Of a DNA stretch of 64,000 nucleotides, positions 25,796-34,419 are shown piece by piece. The position numbers and the translations under genes were made by a program. The first letter of the stretch is position 1. The number at the start of each line of letters is the position of its first letter. Under the pieces are notes generated by a model. That model did no database searches, had not been told where the DNA came from, and saw nothing but the letters and a program-made list of their open reading frames with translations. Source of the DNA: Paenibacillus sp. PAMC 26794 (lineage in GTDB: Bacteria; Bacillota; Bacilli; Paenibacillales; Paenibacillaceae); NCBI RefSeq assembly GCF_000316035.1, contig NZ_ANHX01000017.1, positions 62,001 to 126,000 on the forward strand, in the 5' to 3' direction.

Positions 25796-25820
25796 CATTT
25801 ATCAGTTTCACTGATAAATG
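25796..25820. promoter_or_regulatory. Perfect 25-bp palindrome upstream of cysJI
   Basis: Arms CATTTATCAGT and ACTGATAAATG flank a TTC centre. It lies about 120 bp upstream of the cysJ start, just upstream of the likely promoter, where an activator or repressor of sulfur assimilation could bind. The regulator is unknown; no matching regulator gene is nearby. Confidence 0.55.
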
Positions 25821-25828
25821 ACAAAAAA

Positions 25829-25875
25829 CAACAAAAACCCTCCTTTTTAAATCAAGGACGGTTTTGTTTTATTTT
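25829..25875. terminator. Terminator-like hairpin between cysJ and the GH43 gene, bidirectional
   Basis: AACCCTCCTT (25836-25845) and AAGGACGGTT (25854-25863) pair with one mismatch. A/T tracts flank it on both sides. Confidence 0.6.
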
Positions 25876-25935
25876 TAATTTAGCGGCCAGCTCAAGTTGA
25901 AGTTAAAAGTGAAATATATGAACAAGGCAAACTCC

Positions 25936-25976
25936 AAAAGGCTTACTCCAACCTGAGTTCCAGGTCAAAGTAAACC
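25936..25976 (-). terminator. Terminator of the GH43/SLH gene
   Basis: On the minus strand GGTTTACTTTGACCT pairs with AGGTTGGAGTAAGCC over 15 bp, including four G-U pairs. The loop has seven bases and TTTT follows. It starts 34 bases after the stop codon. Confidence 0.65.
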
Positions 25977-26009
25977 TTCTTTTTCACACGCTACGATTCA
26001 AGTGTATCA

Positions 26010-29000
26010 TCACTTATTCCATACCAGTTTGCCCATCATCGCATATAACAACGTAGCCGATTCGGCTCGGGTCGCTTCGTCAAGTGGTTTCACCTCACCG
26101 TTGTACCCGTGGGCGATGCCCAGATTCACAAGTAATGCCACACTATCCCGGGCATAGGAGCGAATCTCGGAAGCGTCGCGGAAACCACTAAGGTTATCTG
26201 TTGCAGCAGTCTCGGAGTCAACCAGTCCAGCCGCCGCAAGCGCCCTCACTGTCAACGTCATCATCTCTTGACGAGTGATCGTGGACTCTGGCAAGAAGCG
26301 TCCGTCACCGGTACCACTGGTGATACCTAGCGAACGCGCAGCTGTAACTGCTTCGTAGTACGGTGCATTTTCGTTCACATCAGAGAACGCATTCCCGGAA
26401 GAAGCATTCAAACCCAGCGCAGTCATCAACCATTGCATGTATTGGCCGCGGGTCATCTCCTGTTTTGGATGTAACTGCGTGGAATCCCCCTTTGCCTCTG
26501 CATCAATTACACCTCGGACAGCCAAAGCCTCCATTGCTTTCTTGGCCCACTGCACTTCTGCAAGATCTACGAATGTCTGTACCACAGGCACAACAGCATA
26601 ATTTCCTGTGAGTGATGTTACGGAAAATACAAGCTGCCCGCTTTTTCGATCGTAGTAACTTTGCGGCAACGGGGTTGCCACACCGTTCGCGTCAATGGCA
26701 AACGCTACAATACGATCCTGTTGAGTATTTGGCGATGATTGGTACGGCAGACGAAGCACCAATTCGCTTCTTGATGGCCATGGTTGACCATCCAGTTGAA
26801 GTTCAAGCTGGACTCCATATTTCGTGCCGAGCTGATCTGCGACGGTTTTTGGCAGCTCCGTTCTGACCAATCGGATTGATGCAGTCCCATCACCAACCAC
26901 ATGCTTGGTTAACAGTGTCGCAGGTAGCTCCAACGTCCCCAGCTCAGTAACGATGTTGAACACATGTGATTCACCTTGATCTAACAACGCAGAGGCAGGC
27001 AGAGATACTTCATATACCGTTGCTCCCGAAACCGGCTTCAGCCGAAGTTCGACCAAGCGCTGACCCGCATCTGTTGAGGGGGCAACTTTAAAAGCCTCTT
27101 TAATCGTTGAAGCATCCACGTCGGACTGCACTACACCCTTCTGATCAGACTGTCCCTGCAACTCCAGAACAGAACGGTCTTTCTCCGGTTTAGGTTGCGG
27201 TACCGCATTCTCTGCACTTGGGTTACCACTTCCTGTTTGTCCTCCATTGTTGGCTGAACCAGAACCATTTCCTGTATTCCCACCGGAATTGCCGCCTGAA
27301 TTACCGCCCGAACCAGGGTCCGTGCCTCCAGGGGAAGGAACAGATTCGAGCACCTTCACCATCAACGGTATAGTCAGGGCTTTACTGTCATCAGAAGTTC
27401 GAGTAATTTCCAACTCCAGTGTTACTGTCGTTTCCTTAGATGGCGGGACAATCGTTCCATCGGTTTGAATGACCGACGGTACCGAACTGGAAGCGATGGT
27501 CACCGTGAAACCTTGCGGCACTACCGGTAACTTCAGTTTTTTCGTACCTGCGGAAGGTTGTTCCAATGCTGTAATGCTTGTAGCTACATCGGCAGCGCTC
27601 TGCTGAGCCGTGTGCACCTGATAAGCGGAAGATACACCTCTCAAGGACTGCCCCGTGGCATCCAAAGCTTCCACTTTGTAATAATATTCCGTGCCGGGGT
27701 TCAGTTCACTGTCCGTGTACTCCCGTCCATTGCCGCTATAGACCACCTTATACTCTCCTTGCTCACGATCTGAGCGGTAGAGCTTGTAGCTTGCTGCACC
27801 AAGATGAGCATCCCAGTGAAGCGTTGCGCTCGTTGAATCCAACGCATCAGCATTAAGGCCAGCACTGTCATTGGCAGGTGGCGGGGCGTCAGGTTTAACG
27901 ATCATAATCCAGCTAATCATCGGGTCCTGCGATGCCGTGTTGCGCACGGTCAACTCCAGTTTGTTGTCCGACACGCTGATGCCTTTATGGGCTCTAACAT
28001 TGGCAGGCGTAAAAGTAACTGCACCGGTATTAGTGCCATTGATGATTAAATTCGCTCTGCGCGATGTATTGGTCCACGGATCGTTGAATCCGGCGTAGAC
28101 ATCGTATGTCCCGTTTGGCACATCAAATGTATAGGTTAAATCCGTGCCTTTAGGAGAATTGCTGACATTGCCACCGTTCAGATAACGTACGGTCGAGAAT
28201 ATATCACCACCATTCGAACCGGATGCCAGTGCATCTGCGCTGACATAACCCCAACTATGTCCCTCAGCCGGAGCGTACATCTGATCGGCCGTTCCCGGGT
28301 TCGCAAGCGTTCCCTTCATATAAGCACCCATGAGACTGTAATCAGCCGTTTCGTAACCTCCGCTGTTCACAAAATATAGTGTATTCTCCGGAATGACGTT
28401 TACGCGAACTGCCTGCTTTTTGTTGTTATATTCCGGTGTCGTTACCTGTAGTGTGAGCGGTCCTGGCTTGGCAAAATCTTCTGCCGTCATGGCCCGGTTA
28501 TCAATTGTCCATACTGCTGGCGTTGATACCAGTGCTCCACCTTCGCGCACATTCAATGTTGTTGGCAGGGATGGTACTTTGCCAAGCGCCACGGCTTCTG
28601 GCAAGGGATCAGCAATATCTACCTTGCCCATCGAATTCAGCAGATCAGGTGTCCAGCTGTTATACCACTTGATCGCGATGTCTGAGCCTATTCCAAACTC
28701 AATTGGCAAGAACACGTATTTTGCAGCGTCATTCGAGAAATTGCCACCATTCCATGTATCCCCTACGTAAATGAATTTGCCTTTTTCCGGATCGACCGGT
28801 ATAACCGCTGTGGTCTGCGTGCCAAATGCCTTGCCTGGGTCGGGATCGGTCGGCAACGTGCGCACGAACGGATTGGTCTGCGTTGACCAAGGGCCAAAGA
28901 TGTTGTCCGCCACCGTCACTTTGTTTTCGTTAGGGGCCCAGCCGGAAGCTCCAGAGGTCAAAATATAATATTTACCCTGATACTTGAACATCGCTGGCGC

Positions 29001-31235
29001 TTCGCGTTGCCCTCCCGGGAACACCCGCACGTAATCGACGCCGTATTGCGCCTGATAGGTGGAATCTCTTACCGGATTGCCTTTGTCATCCGTTCGACCT
29101 TCCTTATGCCACCCTGTTACGTCACTGTAGTCTTCATTCAGTTTGGAGATATAGAGCGTCAGGTTTTCCTCGCTGGAGTAAATCAGATAGCCAGTGCCGT
29201 CATCGTCCTTGAACAACGTCATATCACGTGCCATACCCTTATCGCTTGGGAAGTAATCTTTCTCCCCCTCGGGAGCTCTGTCCATCCGGTAACTCTTCTG
29301 ATACACAAAAGGCCCTGTTGGAGAGTCGCTGATCGCATAACCGGCCCGCGCCTTGCCGTAATTCGCATTATCGTTATAGGGGTCCTTGTCACCGTCCATG
29401 TGGGCCCACATCACGTATTTCTTCGTTTTGTCGTTGTAGATGACCTTTGGTCGCTCAATGATCCGTCCTTTGCGGATATCTGCCCAGATATCCACGCGGT
29501 CTTCACGCCCCGCATACAATTCGGAGATCAACGGGTCATTGTCAAAATCATCCATCGATTGGAGCGTCGTCAGAGCCATGCCCTCGTCAGTCCAGTTCAT
29601 CAGATCCTTCGATGAATACACACGCACACCAACAGCTGGCCAGCCGCCCTTATGATATTCGCCATACCAGTAATAAGTCTCCGTCTGTTCATCATAGAAA
29701 AAGCCAGCCCCATGCGCATCGATCGGTTTCCCGTCCAAATCCGGCCACAGTTGCCCCGGTGTAATGCTTGTACGAATCGTGGCAACACCCAACGGTGCGG
29801 ATGCTGGAGAAGTTACGCCATCCATGGTCGCCTGGATGATGTAAAAATATCCTGTGCCCATCGTCAGACCACTATCGTTAAACGTGCTTTTATTGCTACT
29901 ATAGACCTCCTGATACGTACCCGTAGCACTGGTTGCACGGGACACGGTATACGTTACATCAGATCCAGGCAGGACATTCCACCCCAGAGAGATTGATGTA
30001 TCCGTCACAGCTGTGGCAACGAACTCTGCTGGAGAGTCAATGGAGTATGTCGTGGCTTCTGCAACAGTGGGCGCTGACTCACCAGCTGCATTAAAGGCCG
30101 TCACACGATAGCTGTAGCTTGTGCCGGGCTCAAGCCCCTGTTCTGTAAAAGTAAGCCCCTTCCCTTCATAGATCTGCTCGTATTGCTCACTGCCAGCTTC
30201 GGCCCGAACCACGCGATAACCCGTTGACTTGTCCACGGCGGACCAAGATAGCTTCACGCTCGTGGCATTGAGAGCTTCGGCCTGTAATTCGCCAGGAGCC
30301 TGTGGTGCCGCCGCAGTCGTCCGAACTTCCAGCGGAGCAGTCCATAATGATTCGGTTAGGCCTCCGTATTCATAAGCGAGCCTGTAATAATACGCCGTAT
30401 CCCCGCTTAATCCTTCATCCGTGTGTTCCAAAGTTCCGGTATTGGTTACCAGGGAATAGCCGCCTTCAGGCGTAGAGGAACGATACAAGCAATAGGCTGA
30501 TGCACCCGCGATTTCAGACCATTGCAGTGAAACTGAAGACGCCGTTTGTTCAGCAATGGAGAGCTGAATATCGTTCCCAGGCGGTTGCTCGGCAATGATC
30601 ACGTCATCTGCATGTACCGACTGCCACTTATTCCGAATGCCCACGGTACCTGATCCGTATGTAGTATCGACCAGATCAAATACTAATCGATCGGAGCCGT
30701 TTTCTGCGATATACCCGCGAATGGTGGTACCTGATAACACCACTTTGAGTGTGTACCATGTGTTTTTGGCAAACGCATAGTCCACCGTTTTCAAAGTTGT
30801 GTCTGTTCCGTTCACCCGTTTGGAGAAAACGAGTTTATTATTGGGAACCTGCATTTGAAAATAGTAAAAGTTGCTCTTATCCTGAAACCGCGGCAATATT
30901 CCCGGATACCCCTGACCGGCTCCCGTGTAAAAGCGCATGGACACGGCCATGTCCGACATGGAGTCTCCAGTAGAGATGATACCTTCATTGGTATCGCTCT
31001 GGAAAAGCGTGGAGTTGGACGCATCTGTCGGGTCAGCGAATACTTCCCAGTTGCCTGAGCTTACGTTCCACGCAGGTGATTCCGTGTAATTCCCATCCGA
31101 AAAATCGTCCTGCAACAACGTGGCGGGTATACTGCTCAGATCGGCATACGCCTTACTCGGCAGCATCAACGGTCCGGAAGACAGCGCAAGTGTTGCAGAT
31201 AACATGAATATCATGGGTTTCCTGAGTTTATCCAA
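26010..31235 (-). CDS. SLH-anchored multi-domain glycoside hydrolase (GH43-like)
   Basis: This 1741-residue exported enzyme has these domains in order: signal peptide (1-31); LamG-like lectin domain (about 40-215); three FN3 domains (about 222-486); GH43 five-bladed catalytic domain (about 490-865), starting 'PGQLWPDLDGKPIDAHGAGF' and containing 'YYWYGEYHKGG'; an Ig-like domain (about 870-935); a malectin/CBM-like domain (about 948-1115); FN3 (about 1118-1211); a Gly/Ser/Asn-rich linker (about 1310-1345); and three SLH motifs (about 1560-1741). The catalytic start resembles GH43 members acting on beta-1,3-galactan, so arabinogalactan side chains are a plausible substrate. It should be held on the cell surface through pyruvylated wall polymer. 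The TTG start has AAGGAG ten bases upstream. Confidence 0.88.
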   Translation of the reverse strand: MDKLRKPMIFMLSATLALSSGPLMLPSKAYADLSSIPATLLQDDFSDGNYTESPAWNVSSGNWEVFADPTDASNSTLFQSDTNEGIISTGDSMSDMAVSMRFYTGAGQGYPGILPRFQDKSNFYYFQMQVPNNKLVFSKRVNGTDTTLKTVDYAFAKNTWYTLKVVLSGTTIRGYIAENGSDRLVFDLVDTTYGSGTVGIRNKWQSVHADDVIIAEQPPGNDIQLSIAEQTASSVSLQWSEIAGASAYCLYRSSTPEGGYSLVTNTGTLEHTDEGLSGDTAYYYRLAYEYGGLTESLWTAPLEVRTTAAAPQAPGELQAEALNATSVKLSWSAVDKSTGYRVVRAEAGSEQYEQIYEGKGLTFTEQGLEPGTSYSYRVTAFNAAGESAPTVAEATTYSIDSPAEFVATAVTDTSISLGWNVLPGSDVTYTVSRATSATGTYQEVYSSNKSTFNDSGLTMGTGYFYIIQATMDGVTSPASAPLGVATIRTSITPGQLWPDLDGKPIDAHGAGFFYDEQTETYYWYGEYHKGGWPAVGVRVYSSKDLMNWTDEGMALTTLQSMDDFDNDPLISELYAGREDRVDIWADIRKGRIIERPKVIYNDKTKKYVMWAHMDGDKDPYNDNANYGKARAGYAISDSPTGPFVYQKSYRMDRAPEGEKDYFPSDKGMARDMTLFKDDDGTGYLIYSSEENLTLYISKLNEDYSDVTGWHKEGRTDDKGNPVRDSTYQAQYGVDYVRVFPGGQREAPAMFKYQGKYYILTSGASGWAPNENKVTVADNIFGPWSTQTNPFVRTLPTDPDPGKAFGTQTTAVIPVDPEKGKFIYVGDTWNGGNFSNDAAKYVFLPIEFGIGSDIAIKWYNSWTPDLLNSMGKVDIADPLPEAVALGKVPSLPTTLNVREGGALVSTPAVWTIDNRAMTAEDFAKPGPLTLQVTTPEYNNKKQAVRVNVIPENTLYFVNSGGYETADYSLMGAYMKGTLANPGTADQMYAPAEGHSWGYVSADALASGSNGGDIFSTVRYLNGGNVSNSPKGTDLTYTFDVPNGTYDVYAGFNDPWTNTSRRANLIINGTNTGAVTFTPANVRAHKGISVSDNKLELTVRNTASQDPMISWIMIVKPDAPPPANDSAGLNADALDSTSATLHWDAHLGAASYKLYRSDREQGEYKVVYSGNGREYTDSELNPGTEYYYKVEALDATGQSLRGVSSAYQVHTAQQSAADVATSITALEQPSAGTKKLKLPVVPQGFTVTIASSSVPSVIQTDGTIVPPSKETTVTLELEITRTSDDSKALTIPLMVKVLESVPSPGGTDPGSGGNSGGNSGGNTGNGSGSANNGGQTGSGNPSAENAVPQPKPEKDRSVLELQGQSDQKGVVQSDVDASTIKEAFKVAPSTDAGQRLVELRLKPVSGATVYEVSLPASALLDQGESHVFNIVTELGTLELPATLLTKHVVGDGTASIRLVRTELPKTVADQLGTKYGVQLELQLDGQPWPSRSELVLRLPYQSSPNTQQDRIVAFAIDANGVATPLPQSYYDRKSGQLVFSVTSLTGNYAVVPVVQTFVDLAEVQWAKKAMEALAVRGVIDAEAKGDSTQLHPKQEMTRGQYMQWLMTALGLNASSGNAFSDVNENAPYYEAVTAARSLGITSGTGDGRFLPESTITRQEMMTLTVRALAAAGLVDSETAATDNLSGFRDASEIRSYARDSVALLVNLGIAHGYNGEVKPLDEATRAESATLLYAMMGKLVWNK

Positions 31236-31356
31236 TGTTCATTCTCTCCTTTGGCGTGAAAGATGAAAGCATGGTTCTTGTATGCGCGGTGTTGTTGTTC
31301 AGCCTATCTTCAGCAACCAGTGGTCAGTAACGAGCTCTTGTCCACCTCCTTATTTT

Positions 31357-31374
31357 AATGAAACCGGTTTCATT
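31357..31374. promoter_or_regulatory. cre/LacI-type operator in the GH43 leader
   Basis: AATGAAACCGGTTTCATT is a perfect 18-bp palindrome fitting the CcpA cre consensus WTGNAANCGNWNNCW and LacI-family operators. It lies in the transcribed leader, 120 bp before the start. Confidence 0.7.
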
Positions 31375-31478
31375 GGAGTGCAAAAAAAGACCCGTTTTCC
31401 CTTCTAAGTGCAATGATACCCATACGGAATACCGTGTTTTCTTTGCCCCTATGCAGTGAAACAGGTTTTTAATATATA

Positions 31479-31494
31479 AATGTAATCGCTTTCC
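31479..31494. promoter_or_regulatory. Second cre-like site at the GH43 transcription start
   Basis: ATGTAATCGCTTTCCT fits the cre consensus except for the last position. It overlaps the expected start of transcription next to the -10 at 31498-31503, where binding would block initiation. Confidence 0.5.
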
Positions 31495-31497
31495 TGA

Positions 31498-31527
31498 ATT
31501 ATATTATTGCCTTATTCCAGTTGTCAA
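31498..31527 (-). promoter_or_regulatory. Sigma-A promoter of the GH43 gene
   Basis: TTGACA (31527-31522) and TATAAT (31503-31498) are separated by 18 nt on the minus strand, giving a leader of about 255 nt. Confidence 0.7.
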
Positions 31528-31566
31528 CTGTGAATTGGGCTCAAACATTTTTCGTTAAAACCGCGC

Positions 31567-31610
31567 AAAAAAAAGCGCGAGTTCTGCCTGTTTTGCAAGC
31601 AAAATTCGCA
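31567..31610 (-). terminator. Terminator of the ABC-F gene
   Basis: On the minus strand GCGAATTTTGC pairs with GCAGAACTCGC (two mismatches), extended by GCGC, and is followed by eight T. It lies beyond the MITE-like element. Confidence 0.6.
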
Positions 31611-31662
31611 CCTTTCTCACGCTTCGAGCTTGTTCGCAAGCTCGCACGTATTATTAATCCGT

Positions 31663-31829
31663 GTTCAAAAAGTCTGGTTTTCAGTACCGAGAAGATGGGA
31701 TGAAGCTAGAAATGGAGTAGCGGAGCGTAGATAGAGCTACGTGAGCAACGGACATTTCGGCTGAATCCCATATTCGATGCTGATGTTGCCGCTAGGCATG
31801 ATTCGTAATCAAAAGCGGACTTTTTGAAC
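31663..31829. repeat. MITE-like element bounded by GTTCAAAAAGTC inverted repeats
   Basis: Nineteen-base terminal inverted repeats with two mismatches, GTTCAAAAAGTCTGGTTTT and (reverse complement of the right end) GTTCAAAAAGTCCGCTTTT, bound a 167-bp non-coding element. There is no transposase. It sits in the 3' untranslated part of the ABC-F gene, nine bases beyond its stop codon. Confidence 0.7.
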
Positions 31830-31838
31830 AACCTCTAT

Positions 31839-33395
31839 TTAGAATACTTTTGTTGTCCACGACTCACAGTTCCAAGTCTCCGTAACGACATCACGGTAGA
31901 ATTCCGGTTCGTGGGAGATCAGAAGAATACTGCCTTTGTAAGCCTTGAGCGCACGTTTCAACTCTTCCTTGGCATCAACGTCCAGATGGTTCGTCGGCTC
32001 ATCGAGTACAAGCAGGTTGGTTTCATTATTAATCAGCTTACAGAGACGTACTTTGGCTTTCTCGCCACCACTTAGTACAGCTACCTTGCTCTCAATGTGT
32101 TTTGTAGTCAATCCACATTTTGCAAGTGCAGCACGCACCTCGAATTGGGTATACGAAGGGAACTCCTGCCAGATCTCTTCAATACATGTATTGTAGTTGG
32201 CATCCTTCATCTCTTGCTGGAAGTAACCAATCTCCAGATGTTCACCGCGTTGAACGGTTCCTTCCAGAGCTTGAATTTCACCCAGAATACTGCGCATCAG
32301 GGTTGTTTTACCGATTCCGTTCGCACCAACAAGGGCAATCTTCTGTCCGCGCTCCATACGCAGATCCAGTGGTCTGGACAACGGTTCGTTGTAACCAATC
32401 ACAAGTCCTTTGGTTTCGAAAATGAGCTTGCCGGATGTTCTCGCATCACGGAAGTTGAACTGCGGTTTCGGTTTCTCCTTGGCGATCTCAATGACATCCA
32501 TCTTGTCGAGCTTCTTCTGTCTGGACATCGCCATATTACGTGTAGCAACACTTGCTTTGTTCCGCGCTACAAAATCCTTGAGGTCAGCAATCTCTTGTTG
32601 TTGGCGCTTGTAAGCCGACTCCAGCTGCTGTTTTCTCATCTCATGCACTTCCTGGAAGTGATCATAATCGCCCACATAGCGAGTTAGATTCTGGTTCTCC
32701 ATGTGATAGATCAAGTTGATAACACTGTTCAGGAACGGAATATCGTGAGAGATCAGAATAAAAGCATTCTCATATTCCTGCAAATAACGTTTCAGCCATT
32801 CGATATGCAATTCATCCAAATAGTTCGTAGGCTCATCGAGCAGCAAAATATCAGGTTTTTCAAGCAGCAGCTTGGCAAGCAGTACTTTGGTACGCTGTCC
32901 ACCACTCAGGTCATTGACGTCTTTATCCAGACCGATATCCGTCAGACCCAGACCACGTGCGGTTTCATCCACTTTGGCATCGATCATGTAGAAATCCTGG
33001 TTTGTCAGCGTATCCTGAATTGTACCTACGTCTTCAAGAAGTTGTTCAAGCTCTTCCGGAGTTACATCGCCCATTTTGCCATACATATCATTCATTTCCT
33101 GTTCCATGTCGAACAAATACTGGAACGCGCCGCGAAGTACGTCACGGATCGATTGACCTTTGTTCAATACAGCATGCTGGTCCAGATAACCAACACGCAT
33201 CCGTTTGGACCACTCCACCTTGCCTTCATCCGGCTGAAGTTTTCCTGTAATAATGTTCATGAAGGTGGATTTACCTTCACCATTGGCCCCGATCAGACCA
33301 ATATGTTCGCCCTTCAACAGGCGGAATGAAACGTCGTTAAAGATAGCACGGTCACCAAACCCGTGACTTAATTTTTCTACATTTAATATGCTCAT
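31839..33395 (-). CDS. ABC-F family ATPase (YkpA/YbiT-like)
   Basis: This 518-residue soluble protein has two ABC domains and no membrane segment. The first domain has Walker A GANGEGKST, signature LSGGQRTK and Walker B 'ILLLDEPTNYLD'; the second has GANGIGKTT, LSGGEKAK and 'LLVLDEPTNHLD'. Between them is the charged helical P-site linker (about residues 240-310). Proteins of this class bind the ribosomal E site and modulate translation or protect against antibiotics. The 'SHDIPFLN' and linker sequence resemble YkpA/YbiT rather than a known resistance protein. The start lies after AAGGTG at 33395. A 115-nt inverted-repeat leader precedes it, which may regulate it. Confidence 0.88.
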   Translation of the reverse strand: MSILNVEKLSHGFGDRAIFNDVSFRLLKGEHIGLIGANGEGKSTFMNIITGKLQPDEGKVEWSKRMRVGYLDQHAVLNKGQSIRDVLRGAFQYLFDMEQEMNDMYGKMGDVTPEELEQLLEDVGTIQDTLTNQDFYMIDAKVDETARGLGLTDIGLDKDVNDLSGGQRTKVLLAKLLLEKPDILLLDEPTNYLDELHIEWLKRYLQEYENAFILISHDIPFLNSVINLIYHMENQNLTRYVGDYDHFQEVHEMRKQQLESAYKRQQQEIADLKDFVARNKASVATRNMAMSRQKKLDKMDVIEIAKEKPKPQFNFRDARTSGKLIFETKGLVIGYNEPLSRPLDLRMERGQKIALVGANGIGKTTLMRSILGEIQALEGTVQRGEHLEIGYFQQEMKDANYNTCIEEIWQEFPSYTQFEVRAALAKCGLTTKHIESKVAVLSGGEKAKVRLCKLINNETNLLVLDEPTNHLDVDAKEELKRALKAYKGSILLISHEPEFYRDVVTETWNCESWTTKVF

Positions 33396-33430
33396 TCATG
33401 ACACCTTTTCTATATAGACTTAATTCTTTC

Positions 33431-33548
33431 AGCATTTTGCATAATTCGAATCCTACCGCTCACGGGTACAAGATATAGACGAACAAAATCATTTCGATCT
33501 ATATCTTGCTGATTGGAAGACGCTCAGGGGATTTATGCAAAATGCTCC
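33431..33548 (-). promoter_or_regulatory. Structured leader of the ABC-F gene: long imperfect hairpin
   Basis: AGCATTTTGCATAA (33431-33444) and TTATGCAAAATGCT (33532-33545) are 14-base perfect inverted repeats enclosing a second stem, CAAGATATAG.../...CTATATCTTG. There is no U-tract, so it is not a plain terminator. The string TCTATATAG recurs just before the ribosome-binding site (about 33405-33413) and could compete for pairing with the inner stem. A TTGAGT-18-TATAAT promoter at about 33559-33588 places this whole region in the transcript. Confidence 0.6.
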
Positions 33549-33714
33549 TTTGTATATTATAAGCGTTATATCCTGCACAACTCAACGCCATATTAAAAAT
33601 TATTCCACCTTTTTGGCGGAAATTTGCCTTATATGATAGTATAGGTTAAAATTTTGCCTTAACGAATTACTACTATATAGAACGGAGCTCTTCGAAGAGC
33701 ATCAGGTGAAGAAT

Positions 33715-34188
33715 ATGATTGAAGTGAAACAATCCAAGTTGGGTGATGGTGGTGAGTTTAACCGCGGGGTATTTGCTACCGTTGATATTGCCAAGGGAAC
33801 GCTTATCCATCAGGCACCCGTTGTGCCTTACCCAAATGAAGATCATGAGCATGTCGAAAAAACGATTTTGGAAGATTACGTGTTCGAATATGGGGCGAAT
33901 CATACCGCAATTCTGCTCGGTTACGGCAGTCTGATCAACCACTCCTATGAACCTAACGCAACTTATGATATCAATTTTGATAACCACACCTTTGACTTCT
34001 ACGCGTATACAGATATCAAAGCTGGCGAAGAAATCGTGATCAATTACAACGGTGAGGAAGACAGCATGGACCCGTTATGGTTCCTGGACGATTACGAGGA
34101 ACGTATGCTGGAGTTCAATAAGTCCAATGATGATGAGGGTGAAAAAGAAACCAACCCCCAGTCCCTGGATACGGACACGAGTAAATAA
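33715..34188 (+). CDS. SET-domain protein
   Basis: This 157-residue protein consists almost entirely of a SET fold: 'GRGVFATvdIaKGTLI' type start (here GEFNRGVFATVDIAKGTLI), central 'LINHSYEPNATY' and C-terminal 'IKAGEEIVINY'. These are the cofactor- and substrate-binding segments of lysine methyltransferases using S-adenosylmethionine. There is no post-SET zinc site. Bacterial SET proteins of this size are known; their targets are mostly undefined. The ATG at 33715 has AGGTGA eight bases upstream and is preferred to a GTG three codons earlier. The acidic, Glu/Asp-rich tail is unusual. Confidence 0.8.
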   Translation: MIEVKQSKLGDGGEFNRGVFATVDIAKGTLIHQAPVVPYPNEDHEHVEKTILEDYVFEYGANHTAILLGYGSLINHSYEPNATYDINFDNHTFDFYAYTDIKAGEEIVINYNGEEDSMDPLWFLDDYEERMLEFNKSNDDEGEKETNPQSLDTDTSK

Positions 34189-34306
34189 ACGTTAAACTCA
34201 AGTAAAGTTCGCAAGCACTCTCGTTGTAAATGCGAAAAGAACTCACTGACCCCGGTGAAAGATAAAACGAGTAACTGGAGACTTTTCACAGTCCAAAGTT
34301 TAAACA

Positions 34307-34352
34307 CACAAATAAGCAAGTCCTCCGTCAATGGAAGACTTGCTTATTTGTG
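34307..34352. terminator. Bidirectional terminator between the SET and DUF1349 genes
   Basis: CACAAATAAGCAAGTC...TCC pairs with GGA...GACTTGCTTATTTGTG across a short loop, with one mismatch. It is placed between convergent genes. Confidence 0.8.
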
Positions 34353-34419
34353 TTGTCTTGCTTTCTAAGCCAGATACACCTGTTCATGTTTCATTGTTTA
34401 TCGTGCATCTTAACTTGTT

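Noticed and set aside
29007..29615. 202-codon plus-strand frame within the GH43 gene
   Set aside because: Antisense to the catalytic domain and without a ribosome-binding site.
31340..31350. AAGGAGGTGG ribosome-binding motif in the GH43 leader
   Set aside because: No start codon lies at a suitable distance, and the GTG inside it gives only an 11-codon frame; it may be chance.
32703..33329. 208-codon plus-strand frame opposite the ABC-F gene
   Set aside because: Antisense to conserved ABC motifs; no initiation signal and no recognisable protein features.
33431..33548. ABC-F leader hairpin as an intrinsic terminator
   Set aside because: There is no U-tract after the stem on the minus strand.
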